A stretch of 64,000 nt of DNA from Haloarcula marina (GCF_024218775.1 NZ_CP100404.1:2046001-2110000), one strand, 5' to 3'. Shown: positions 35,882 to 44,024, counted from the stretch's first letter. A program made the numbers and translations. Notes: generated by a model not told the origin, from the sequence alone.

Positions 35882-36403
35882 ATGACAGAGAGCCGCTCGG
35901 CCTTCGAGACATCTCTCGACGAGTTGGGTGTGACAGTAACCCGCACAGAGGAATCGACCATCGCGGCGGCGCTCACCGAAACCGTCGTCGACCCGGCCGT
36001 CGGCGTCTCACTCGGGGACGCGTTCGGAAGCGACGGGTTCACGCTCGCCGACGCGGGGGTGTCCGTCGACCCGACGCCAGTCGAACTCCGCGAGGCGACG
36101 ACCGGTGTAACGGCCGCCGACCTCGCAGTCTCCGACTACGGGTCGCTCGTTCTGACGCTGGACGACCGCGCGAGCGAACTGGTGAGTCTGTTCGTCGAGC
36201 GCCACGTTGCCCTCGTCCGTGCGAGCGACGTCGTCGACGACATGGACACCGCCATCGAAACCCTCGACGCGACATTCAATCGGACTGGAGGGAGCGCGGT
36301 TCTCGCGACGGGACCGAGCGCGACGGCGGACATGGGCGCGCTCGTCCAGGGGGCGCACGGCCCCGAAACAGTCCACGTCGTCATCATCGAGGAGGGTGCG
36401 TAA
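35882..36403 (+). CDS. LUD-domain protein (LutC-like), copy 2
   Basis: 173 residues, same length as copy 1. VSVDPTPVELREATTGVTAA and GPSATADMGALVQGAHGP are shared, while the N-terminal third is divergent. Two bases separate its stop from the lutB-A ATG. It is expected to work with that protein in oxidising lactate, a product of the diketo-hydrolase pathway, to pyruvate. Confidence 0.88.
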   Translation: MTESRSAFETSLDELGVTVTRTEESTIAAALTETVVDPAVGVSLGDAFGSDGFTLADAGVSVDPTPVELREATTGVTAADLAVSDYGSLVLTLDDRASELVSLFVERHVALVRASDVVDDMDTAIETLDATFNRTGGSAVLATGPSATADMGALVQGAHGPETVHVVIIEEGA

Positions 36404-36405
36404 GG

Positions 36406-38586
36406 ATGGCGAGCGCCGACGAGATTCGAGAACTGATGCGGACGGAAGGCGTCGCTGTCGCGGAGAACACGCGCGGTTTCAACGAGGGCCGGTACCGCTC
36501 GGTCGCCGAACTGGAGGACTACGAGGACCTAAAGACCGAAGCCCGCGCCATCAAGGAAGACGCCATCGAGCGCCTCCCCGAACTCCTCGACCAACTGACC
36601 GAGGCCGTCGAAGAAAACCGCGGGACTGTGTACGTCGCCGACGACGCTGACGACGCCAACGCCTACATTCGCGAGGTGGTCGCCGACCGGGACGCCGACC
36701 GCGTCGTCAAGAGCAAGTCCATGACCAGCGAGGAAATCGAGGTCAACGAGGCACTGGAGAGTGACGGCGTCGACGTGGTCGAAACCGACCTCGGCGAGTG
36801 GGTCCTCCAAGTGGCCGACGAAGCCCCCTCCCACATCGTCGCCCCCGCCATCCACAAGTCCCGCGACAGCATCGCAGAGTTGTTCAACGAGGTCTTCGAC
36901 CCCGACGAACCCTTGGAGACGGCCGAAGAACTGACTCGTTTCGCTCGCGAGAAACTCGGCGAACAAATCGTCGACAGCGAAGTCGGTATCACCGGCGCGA
37001 ACTTCGTCACCGCGGACACCGGAACGATGGCGCTGGTGACCAGCGAGGGCAACGCCCGCAAGACGGTGGCCGCGACGGACACACACGTCGCGGTCGCTGG
37101 CGTCGAGAAGGTGATTCCGACCGTCAGCGACCTGCACCCGTTCGTCGAACTCATCGGCCGCTCTGGGACCGGACAGGACATCACCTCCTACGTCTCGTTG
37201 TTGACTCCGCCCGTCGAGACACCCGTCGTGGATTTCGAGGACGACGAGACGCCCCTCTCGGAGTTCGAGAACGACCGGGATTTCCACCTCGTGCTCATCG
37301 ACAACGGCCGCATGGACATGCGCGAGGACGAACACCTCGAAGAGACGCTGTACTGTATCCGCTGCTCGGCGTGTTCGAACTCGTGTGCGAACTTCCAGAG
37401 CGTCGGCGGCCACGCCTTCGGCGGCGAGACGTACTCGGGCGGCATCGCCACCGGATGGGAAGCGGGCATCGAGGGCCTCGATACCGCCGCCGAGTTCAAC
37501 GACCTCTGTACCGGATGTAGCCGCTGTGTGAACGCCTGTCCCGTCGGCATCGACATCCCGTGGATAAACACGGTCGTCCGCGACCGCATCAACCGGGAGA
37601 AAGACGAACCGGTAGAGTGGCTGGTCGACGGCCTCACGCCCGACGAGGAAAACGAAGGCGCGCCGCTCCAGAAGCGCTTTTTCGGCAACTTCGAGACGAT
37701 GGCGAAGGTGGGGAGCGCCACCGCCCCCCTCTCGAACTGGCTGGCCGACACCGGTCTGTCGCGCCGAGCGATGGCGTGGGCGTTGGACATCGACCCGCGT
37801 CGGGACCTCCCGCAGTTCCAGCGCGAGACGTTCGTCGAGTGGGTCGCCGCGCGCGAGTCGACCGTCTCGAACCCCGACCGCCGCGCGGTTCTCTATCCCG
37901 ACGTGTACACGAACCACGTGCAAGTCGACCGCGGGAAAGCGGCCGTAAAGGTCCTCGAAGCGCTGGGCGTCGACGTTGTCGTCCCGTCCGTCGCCTCCAG
38001 CGGTCGCGCGCCGCTCTCACAGGGGATGATAGCCACCGCGCAGGACCACGCCGAACGCGTCTCCACCGCCCTCGCCCCACATATCGAGGACGGCCGCGAC
38101 GTGGTCGTCGTCGAACCGAGCGACCACGCGATGTTCCAGCGGGAGTACGAGAAACTGCTCGGCGACCGCGAGTTCATGACCCTCGCCGAGAACAGCTACG
38201 AGGTCATGGAGTACGTCTACGGCCTGCTGGTGCACGGGGCCGACGCGGATGCCCTCTCGACGGTCGAGGACGGACGACTCGCCTACCACAGTCACTGCCA
38301 GCAACGGACGCTCGGCCTCGAAGCACACACTGTCGCCGTCTTGGAGCAGTGTGGCTACGACGTGACGACTTCCGAGGTGGAGTGTTGCGGCATGGCCGGG
38401 AGTTTCGGCTACAAGGGTGACTACTACGAACTCAGCATGGATGTCGGTGACCGCCTGCGCGAGCAGTTCGAGGCCGACGACGTCAGGGACCGCCCAGTGG
38501 TCGCCAGCGGCACCTCCTGTCTCGAACAGATTGACGCGCTCCTCGAACGACAGCCCCGACATCCGGTAGAACTGCTCGCCGAGTAA
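36406..38586 (+). CDS. LutB-LutA fusion-like iron-sulfur oxidoreductase, copy 2
   Basis: 726 residues from the ATG at 36406; the longer frame upstream is a shadow of lutC. Architecture as in copy 1: LUD domain, two 4Fe-4S motifs (CIRCSACSNSC, CTGCSRCVNACP), and a C-terminal CCG domain with ECCGMAGSFGYK. Long stretches are identical to copy 1; the differences cluster around residues 445-465 and 560-625. Role: electron-transferring subunit of lactate (or glycolate) oxidation. Copies 1 and 2 face away from each other. Confidence 0.88.
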   Translation: MASADEIRELMRTEGVAVAENTRGFNEGRYRSVAELEDYEDLKTEARAIKEDAIERLPELLDQLTEAVEENRGTVYVADDADDANAYIREVVADRDADRVVKSKSMTSEEIEVNEALESDGVDVVETDLGEWVLQVADEAPSHIVAPAIHKSRDSIAELFNEVFDPDEPLETAEELTRFAREKLGEQIVDSEVGITGANFVTADTGTMALVTSEGNARKTVAATDTHVAVAGVEKVIPTVSDLHPFVELIGRSGTGQDITSYVSLLTPPVETPVVDFEDDETPLSEFENDRDFHLVLIDNGRMDMREDEHLEETLYCIRCSACSNSCANFQSVGGHAFGGETYSGGIATGWEAGIEGLDTAAEFNDLCTGCSRCVNACPVGIDIPWINTVVRDRINREKDEPVEWLVDGLTPDEENEGAPLQKRFFGNFETMAKVGSATAPLSNWLADTGLSRRAMAWALDIDPRRDLPQFQRETFVEWVAARESTVSNPDRRAVLYPDVYTNHVQVDRGKAAVKVLEALGVDVVVPSVASSGRAPLSQGMIATAQDHAERVSTALAPHIEDGRDVVVVEPSDHAMFQREYEKLLGDREFMTLAENSYEVMEYVYGLLVHGADADALSTVEDGRLAYHSHCQQRTLGLEAHTVAVLEQCGYDVTTSEVECCGMAGSFGYKGDYYELSMDVGDRLREQFEADDVRDRPVVASGTSCLEQIDALLERQPRHPVELLAE

Positions 38587-38598
38587 GTCTGTCCGCGG

Positions 38599-39468
38599 TC
38601 AGTCGAGACCGACGTGCCGTCGGAACGATTCGCCGGTTATCCACTCGCAGTCTTTCGCCGACACCGAATCGACGTGTCGAAGCCAGTTGTACGACTCGGG
38701 GTACGTCGCCACGTCGCTTACGTTCGGGAAGTCCGACCCCCAGATGACGCGCTCACGGCCGAACGTGTCGAGGAACCACCGGACGTGGTCGTGCATGTCG
38801 TCGTAGGGGAACTGGGAGTCGGACATGTGTGGAATCTCGGAAACTTTCACCGCGACGCCGTCGTATGCGGCGAGGTCGGCAAACTGCGCGAACGTTCCCT
38901 CGTCAGTGGGCGTCTCCGGTCCCGCGTGCGCGAAGTGGTCGAACAGGAAAGTGAGTTCGGGGTAGGCGTCGACGAGTTCGAGCGCCTGGTCCAGTTGGCT
39001 GTGGTCGCAGAGAATCTGGACCGTCGCATCGGTCTGGACGGCGGCCTCCCAGAACTCGGTTTCCGCGATAGCGTCCCGTAGCCACGTCACGCTAGGGTCG
39101 AACGTCTCCCACATCTGGTCGTACGGACACGCCGCACCGAGGCGAAATCCGAGCACGCCATCGGTGTCCATGCATCGGCGCAGTTGGTCGGCGGCGTCGT
39201 CGGCGAACGGGTCGAGCATCACGATACCGTACAGACGGTCGTACTCCGCGGCCGCTCGCATCGTGTACCAGTTGTCCGTCCAGTCGCAGATAGGGTAGCC
39301 GACGACGACGGCCTCGTCGACGCCGTTGCGGTCCATGTCCGCGAGCAATCTGTCGGCTGTGTAGACCGTGTGCACGTCGAATCCGTCGACGAGGTCCAGT
39401 ATCGGGCCGTTCACCCACGGGTGCTCGTCGCTCGCCGCGCCCCACGCGTGGGTATGGGTATCGAGCAT
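38599..39468 (-). CDS. Amidohydrolase-2 family lactonase (COG3618-like), module 2
   Basis: 289 residues from the ATG at 39468. DTHTHAWG gives the H-x-H metal pair, CDHSQLDQ and FDHFAHAG add His residues, and WGSDFPNVSD gives the Asp. It parallels the enzyme at 13320-14189 in length and motif order. Likely reaction: opening a sugar lactone such as L-rhamnono-lactone before dehydration. Convergent with lutB-A copy 2 (12 bases) and divergent from the mutarotase gene. Confidence 0.82.
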   Translation of the reverse strand: MLDTHTHAWGAASDEHPWVNGPILDLVDGFDVHTVYTADRLLADMDRNGVDEAVVVGYPICDWTDNWYTMRAAAEYDRLYGIVMLDPFADDAADQLRRCMDTDGVLGFRLGAACPYDQMWETFDPSVTWLRDAIAETEFWEAAVQTDATVQILCDHSQLDQALELVDAYPELTFLFDHFAHAGPETPTDEGTFAQFADLAAYDGVAVKVSEIPHMSDSQFPYDDMHDHVRWFLDTFGRERVIWGSDFPNVSDVATYPESYNWLRHVDSVSAKDCEWITGESFRRHVGLD

Positions 39469-39546
39469 ACGCGGAGAATCGTCGGGCGGCCTACTAAATT
39501 GTACCGGGGAAGAACTAAGCCGAGGGCCGAGGAACTGCCTCAACGT

Positions 39547-39849
39547 ATGGCGCGAATAGCGTTCCACCTCCGCATCAAGGAGGGCCAGCGAGAGGCGTAC
39601 CGCAAAGAACACGAGAACGTGCCCGAGGCGCTGGAGTCGGCGTATCTCGACTCCGGCGCGGGCATCGAGACGTACAGCGTCTTCGAGAAGGACGGTCACG
39701 TCTTCGGCTTTCTCGACGTCGAGAATCCGGAGATACTCAAGGAAGTCATGGCCGAGAGCGACGCGCAAGCCGACTGGAACGTGGTGATGGACCCAATCCT
39801 CGTCGACGAGGACGACCAGTGGATGGACGAAGTGTATCGGATGGTTTAA
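39547..39849 (+). CDS. L-rhamnose mutarotase family protein (RhaM-like)
   Basis: 100 residues, the size of the RhaM family. The pattern FHLRIKEGQREAYRKEHENVPEALE, then YSVFEKDGHVFGFLDVEN, matches the ferredoxin-like fold with the conserved His in KEH. RhaM interconverts alpha and beta anomers of L-rhamnose; relatives act on other 6-deoxy sugars such as L-fucose. It is the strongest substrate clue in this module. Its stop is one base from that of the convergent SDR gene. Confidence 0.82.
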   Translation: MARIAFHLRIKEGQREAYRKEHENVPEALESAYLDSGAGIETYSVFEKDGHVFGFLDVENPEILKEVMAESDAQADWNVVMDPILVDEDDQWMDEVYRMV

Positions 39850-39850
39850 G

Positions 39851-40672
39851 TCAGCCTTTCAGATAGCCGCCGTCGACCGCAATCGACTCGCCCGTTATCC
39901 ACTCGCCCTCGTCGGAGAGCAACAGGACGGCGACGTGACCGATTTCTTCGGGTTGGGCCGGTCTGTCGAGGATGTGCGACGACAGCGACTCCGAGAGGAC
40001 TTCGTCGGGCGACTGACCGCTCTGGGCGGCCTTCTCTTCGAGCCACTGGGTGACCATCGGCGTCTCGACGGTCCCCGGTTTGATGGCGTTCGCGGTGATG
40101 CCGTGCTCGGCGAGTTCCTTCGCCAGTACCGTCGTCAACGTCAGGACCGCGGCCTTCGAAGCGCCGTAGGCCCCCTGTCCGGTGAACGGGCGCTCCGCCC
40201 CCACTGACGAGATGTTGACGATGCTCCCCGCCACGTCGTCCGCAATCATCTGCCCGGCGACCCGTTTCGCGACCAGAAACGTCCCTTTGGCGTTGACCGC
40301 GAAGTGCCGGTCCCACTCGGCCTCGCTCGTCTCCAGTAAGGGGACGGAACGCTGAATACCGGCGTTGTTGACCACGCCGTTGATGGGGCCGAACGTTGCG
40401 ACGGCCTCCTCGACGCCGCGGTCCACGGAGGCTTCGTCGGCCACGTCAACTTCGACGACAGCCGCTTCGCGCCCGAGTCCGCGCACCGCATCGGCCGTCT
40501 CGGCCGCTGTCTCTGTATCGAGGTCGAAGACGGTCACGTCGGCGCCCGCCCGCGCACACCGGACCGCGATGCCGCGACCGATGCCCTGTGCGCCACCGGT
40601 GACGACGACGTGGCGGTCACGAAGCCGTGTATCTGACTGTGCGGAACGGTCGCTCGTCTCTGGTGCAGACAT
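39851..40672 (-). CDS. Short-chain dehydrogenase/reductase (SDR), module 2
   Basis: 273 residues from the ATG at 40672; the longer frame is promoter. Cofactor loop GGAQGIGRG, Asp in VFDLD after strand 2 (suggests NAD), NNAGIQ, Ser in ISSVGA and YGASK. Likely an L-rhamnose 1-dehydrogenase or 2-keto-3-deoxyrhamnonate 4-dehydrogenase; the zinc enzyme at 29962 may take the other step. A perfect TCCGG-N5-CCGGA repeat lies 74 bases upstream. Confidence 0.87.
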   Translation of the reverse strand: MSAPETSDRSAQSDTRLRDRHVVVTGGAQGIGRGIAVRCARAGADVTVFDLDTETAAETADAVRGLGREAAVVEVDVADEASVDRGVEEAVATFGPINGVVNNAGIQRSVPLLETSEAEWDRHFAVNAKGTFLVAKRVAGQMIADDVAGSIVNISSVGAERPFTGQGAYGASKAAVLTLTTVLAKELAEHGITANAIKPGTVETPMVTQWLEEKAAQSGQSPDEVLSESLSSHILDRPAQPEEIGHVAVLLLSDEGEWITGESIAVDGGYLKG

Positions 40673-40745
40673 ATCCGCTCGTCCGTGGCGAGCGTACGTA
40701 AGCGTGTAGGGTGTTCGGTCGCGGTACCGACCTTCGAAAGGTGTG

Positions 40746-40760
40746 TCCGGCAATACCGGA
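40746..40760. promoter_or_regulatory. Candidate IclR operator TCCGGCAATACCGGA
   Basis: Perfect 5-base arms around 5 bases, 74 bases before the SDR start at 40672. Placed upstream of the expected TATA zone, so it would suit activation. Confidence 0.55.
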
Positions 40761-40922
40761 GAAAATTCACTCCAACTACTGGCCACGTAGAGCACGTGCG
40801 TACGTACCACACCACCGCATTCAGGTGGGGACATCAACACGTTCAAGCGCCCTTTCGGTTTTCCCGTCACTAATCTCGACATTGTGAATTTATTCCGCCG
40901 TGGAGCAACCGGTCGTAATTTT

Positions 40923-40937
40923 TCCGGTGATACCGGA
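40923..40937. promoter_or_regulatory. Candidate IclR operator TCCGGTGATACCGGA
   Basis: Perfect arms; symmetry extends to 6 bases (TCCGGT / ACCGGA). Its centre is 20 bases from that of the next site, about two helical turns. Confidence 0.55.
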
Positions 40938-40942
40938 GCATT

Positions 40943-40957
40943 TCTGCCAATACCGGA
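40943..40957. promoter_or_regulatory. Candidate IclR operator, degenerate, TCTGCCAATACCGGA
   Basis: Right arm exact, left arm with two changes; the spacer and right half (CAATACCGGA) repeat those of the site at 40746. Confidence 0.4.
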
Positions 40958-41182
40958 TTGCGGACTGGCGACAGCGACCGGTCGGTAGTCGATTGTTGGC
41001 GCGTCCCGGCCACAGTCAGGGAAGGGGAACAGGACCGAAGAGCCGTAAGATACCCGAAATCGACACAGTAAACGCTTCCAGTCGAGACGGCGGTGACCAT
41101 CTGGCTCTCGCGGTTATCGGCGATTGACTCCGCTCCGTTCGTGCCTCGATTCGAAATCCACGCGTCCGAGGCGATGATTTCG

Positions 41183-41197
41183 TCCGGTATCGCCGGA
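41183..41197. promoter_or_regulatory. Candidate IclR operator TCCGGTATCGCCGGA
   Basis: Perfect 5-base arms, more than 500 bases from the nearest recognised start codon. Confidence 0.5.
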
Positions 41198-41254
41198 AAT
41201 GCAGGGCTGAAGTAGTGCTACCGCCGCAGGTCAGCAGTCTGAGACCTCCATAAT

Positions 41255-41640
41255 ACACGTACTATTGTTATTCGCGTTCCGAGCGGAGAGTTCTTAGATA
41301 ACACCCGTACATACGTTATTTCGAATGAGAGTCTATCTTTCGACCGGGCGCCCGTCCGTGACCTCAATACGATTCTAGCAGTGATCGATTGAGATTATCT
41401 GGAGTGGATTTCCCAACCTATAACTAGATATTTAGTCACAATAGAATCTTATTTCGTACTTTTATCTCTAGTTTTCTATATTTATGTTCAAATATATTTT
41501 TAATGAGTTTATTAGCGCCAAATATACCACTATTATCGCAAATCTATATTCAGGTTGGCATTCTTCTACGCAAAATCTGATTACAAGCTCCATATAGACA
41601 TCCGTTAAATTCCGACGCAGAAGTTCGACGGTACGCCGCG
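41255..41640. other. AT-rich segment
   Basis: About 385 bases with many A/T runs (for example around 41400-41560), clearly unlike the GC-rich surroundings. Could be a recombination scar, a degraded element, or a structured intergenic spacer. No coding signal seen. Confidence 0.5.
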
Positions 41641-41688
41641 GCGTATCTCATACGTCGGTTCGTGCAAACGGGAACGGGACCGATGAAG

Positions 41689-41706
41689 CGCCGCCGTTCG
41701 GCGGCG
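41689..41706 (-). terminator. GC-rich hairpin after the YjdF-like gene
   Basis: Arms CGCCGC / GCGGCG with further pairing, located 7 bases past the stop at 41713 in the direction of leftward transcription. Confidence 0.4.
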
Positions 41707-41712
41707 GCGACC

Positions 41713-42372
41713 TCAACTCGTTCGCGTCTCCAGCCATCCCTCGACGTGACCGACAACGTCGGTGAGATGTGCGGTTCCCCAGACGGCGACGACGACTGCC
41801 CCGATGGTGTCGAAGACGAGGTCCAACATGGTATCGTCGAGGCCGTACTGGGTGAGAATCGTGGCGTTGCCCGACGCCTCCGCGGCCAACGTGATGGAGA
41901 ACTCGATGACCTCCCAGAGCACGCCGAATGCGAGGACGAACAGGAGGATGAACACGAAGACGAACCGGGACGGGAGGTAGATCTCCTCTGAGTGACGGTC
42001 GATAGCCCGGACCGTCGTGTAGCCGACGGCGGCGACGATAGACGACGAGAGCGCGTGGGTGACGTGATCCCACCACCAGATTCCGGCGTAGAAGTTCGTC
42101 TCGGAACCGGGCAGACCGAGGACGCCGAGAGCGTGGAGAAACACCGCCGAGGTAATCCACAGCGTCAGGGCCGGGTCGAGCGCGATGCCGTAGTCCCGTT
42201 CGAGCAGGGGCGGGAGTTGCGTGACCGCGAGGCCCACGGCCGTGTTGACGATGACGCCGGTGCTGCCGCGGTCGACGCCGATGGCGAGGATACCGACCAT
42301 CGCCAGCGTCATCGCCCGTGAGAGTTGCCGTTGGCGTCGGTGGCTGACCCCGAGGTAGTCGCGGACCCTCAT
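41713..42372 (-). CDS. Predicted membrane protein, YjdF/DUF2238-like
   Basis: 219 residues from the ATG at 42372; the frame extends upstream as a shadow of the next gene. About five membrane segments. WWWDHVTHALSSSIVAAVGY and FGVLWEVIEF match the DUF2238-type pattern, with conserved His, Glu and Asp in membrane-facing positions. Start overlaps the stop of the upstream membrane protein by four bases. Function unknown. Confidence 0.78.
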   Translation of the reverse strand: MRVRDYLGVSHRRQRQLSRAMTLAMVGILAIGVDRGSTGVIVNTAVGLAVTQLPPLLERDYGIALDPALTLWITSAVFLHALGVLGLPGSETNFYAGIWWWDHVTHALSSSIVAAVGYTTVRAIDRHSEEIYLPSRFVFVFILLFVLAFGVLWEVIEFSITLAAEASGNATILTQYGLDDTMLDLVFDTIGAVVVAVWGTAHLTDVVGHVEGWLETRTS

Positions 42373-42989
42373 CCCTCCGGTTGCACCTCCTCGGGAATCC
42401 GCGTCGTGCCGATTTGCCGACTGACGTAGACGGCGAAGACGACGCCCGCGCCGACCCCAGCGATAGTCGACGCGACGAACTCCCACATGATGGCGCGCTC
42501 TATCGCATGTTCGGTGAGCGCCGGATTGAGGATGAACGCGGTCCCGAGCGTTTGGTCCGCGACCCAGCGGACGACGGCCCAGACGCCAGCCGTCGCCATC
42601 GTCGCGACGGCCACGAACACGACAGCGAACCGCGGCGTCATCCGAACGGGTGTAAAGACGTGGAGTTCGACGGCGACGATGAGCGCGATGGCCGCCACCG
42701 AGAGGTACGTGGCTACGTTCCCGGTCACCCGAACCGTTGCGAACGCGCGCCCGACCACCGGAAGCGCGGCCAGAAGGAGAATCTCCCACGGGAGCATCGC
42801 GTCCCGATTCCAGAGGGCCACCGGTGGGAGCACCGCGAGCGCCGCTACGGCGGCGGCGAACGCCGCCCAGAGCAACTGTCCGTTGACGACGCTCGCGAGG
42901 ACGACGGCCGCCACGATGGCGACGAGCGTCCACGCGAGTATCGCGTTGGTCCGTCTATCGCGCAATAAATTCGTCACGTCACCACTCAT
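42369..42989 (-). CDS. Membrane protein of unknown function
   Basis: 206 residues with about five or six hydrophobic segments and a short cytoplasmic-looking N terminus (RDRRTN). No family recognised. Its stop overlaps the start of the DUF2238-like gene (ATGA), so the two are made together and may form a complex. The C-terminal tail SRQIGTTRIPEEVQPEG is soluble. Confidence 0.75.
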   Translation of the reverse strand: MSGDVTNLLRDRRTNAILAWTLVAIVAAVVLASVVNGQLLWAAFAAAVAALAVLPPVALWNRDAMLPWEILLLAALPVVGRAFATVRVTGNVATYLSVAAIALIVAVELHVFTPVRMTPRFAVVFVAVATMATAGVWAVVRWVADQTLGTAFILNPALTEHAIERAIMWEFVASTIAGVGAGVVFAVYVSRQIGTTRIPEEVQPEG

Positions 42990-43031
42990 ATCGCTTTGGA
43001 GCGGTTCTGCGTGGAAAATACTATCGGCGGG

Positions 43032-43952
43032 TCAGAGGAATCCGTACGCCACCGCGTACGCGAGTGCGGCGATGGTGACGGCAGTCAACCCGGTGACCAG
43101 CGTCTCTAGCCAGTCGACCCCGTGACGGAACGGCCGGACGGGCGCGCCGACGACGCCGATAGCCAGCACGCTGAAGACGAACTGCGCGGACTGGTCGAGC
43201 GTCGGGGCCGGAAGGACCAGGGCGGCCACGGCGTAGCCGACGCCGAGCGACGCCCGGGGATTGACGAGCGCGGGCAGACGATACCCGGACAGCCGGGCGT
43301 AGGTCCAGACGGCCAGCCAGACCGTCCCGAGTTCGATAGCGAACGCCGCCAAGAGGTGCCCGGTCGGGTCGGGATGGAGCGTCAGTCGCTCGGCGACGAG
43401 GACGGCGTCGAACGGGTACAACAACGGGGGCGGAGACCCGGTGAAGAGGTCGCCGAACGGATGTGAAAGGAGGCCGACCGCAGCGAGGGCAACGAGGGGC
43501 CGCGCCCCCACCTCGAAACGCCGTGCGAGGACGCTGACGCCGAGGCCGCCGAGTGCGAACACGAGGACGACCAAGCCGCCGACCAGGCCGCTGGCGGCCG
43601 TGGCGACGGCGACGAGCAATCCGACGAGCGACAGCGAGAGCGCCCGCGTACTCCGGGTTTCCAGCGCCCAGAGGCCGACGGCGACAGCGAGGGCTGCCCC
43701 CATCACGAGCGAGTGGGTCGGTCCGCGATGGATCACGTTGGCCGTCTCCCAGAACACGTCGGGACCGACGGTTTCGACCGACCGGAGGAGCAGCCCCACC
43801 GGCGCGTACACTACGTCCACGTCGGGGACTGACGCGAACAGTCCGGCGACGAAACCGAAGACGAGCGCGCGGTCACGGGGAACGTTCAGTCTATCGGCGA
43901 CGAGCGCCGCGATACTGAACGCTACTAATCCGTGGCCGATGAACATAGACAC
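43032..43952 (-). CDS. YdjM/DUF457-type membrane metal-dependent hydrolase
   Basis: 306 residues from ATG 43952 (a second Met two codons in, 43946, gives MFIGHGLVAF, the usual family start). The pattern GH near the N terminus, SVPDVDVVYAP and HRGPTHSLVMG supplies the conserved His/Asp set, amid about eight membrane segments. The family is named for phospholipase-C-like metal hydrolases, but its substrate is unknown. It lies 42 bases upstream of the unknown membrane protein, same strand. Confidence 0.82.
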   Translation of the reverse strand: MSMFIGHGLVAFSIAALVADRLNVPRDRALVFGFVAGLFASVPDVDVVYAPVGLLLRSVETVGPDVFWETANVIHRGPTHSLVMGAALAVAVGLWALETRSTRALSLSLVGLLVAVATAASGLVGGLVVLVFALGGLGVSVLARRFEVGARPLVALAAVGLLSHPFGDLFTGSPPPLLYPFDAVLVAERLTLHPDPTGHLLAAFAIELGTVWLAVWTYARLSGYRLPALVNPRASLGVGYAVAALVLPAPTLDQSAQFVFSVLAIGVVGAPVRPFRHGVDWLETLVTGLTAVTIAALAYAVAYGFL

Positions 43953-44024
43953 GAATTCGACGCCGAGAGATATAAGTATCGCGTGTCAGTCTGTGTCTCC
44001 CGTACAAACGCTTTCGAGACGCAT

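Larger units (their letters stand above)
40673..41712. other. Gene-free stretch of about 1 kb with repeated operator-like sites and an AT-rich half
   Basis: The left part (to about 41200) holds four TCCGG-N5-CCGGA-type sites. The right part (about 41255-41640) is strikingly A/T-rich for this genome. Short open frames here lack family resemblance and clash with each other. No tRNA or IS end was seen. It marks the boundary between the sugar region and housekeeping genes. Confidence 0.5.

Noticed and set aside
35776-36405. Upstream extension of lutB-A copy 2
   Set aside because: The frame stays open across lutC copy 2 but reads as Arg-rich shadow; the ATG at 36406 aligns with copy 1.
40870-41258. 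Short frames of 75-80 residues on both strands in the gene-free region
   Set aside because: They overlap each other, cross the operator-like repeats, and show no recognisable or haloarchaeal acidic composition.
41642-41654. CGTAT-CTC-ATACG repeat resembling the one at 15130
   Set aside because: Different spacing and no promoter beside it; similarity is probably chance.
41550-41756. 68-residue minus-strand frame in the AT-rich segment
   Set aside because: Basic, Arg-rich, overlaps the terminator hairpin and the end of the DUF2238-like gene; no start signal.
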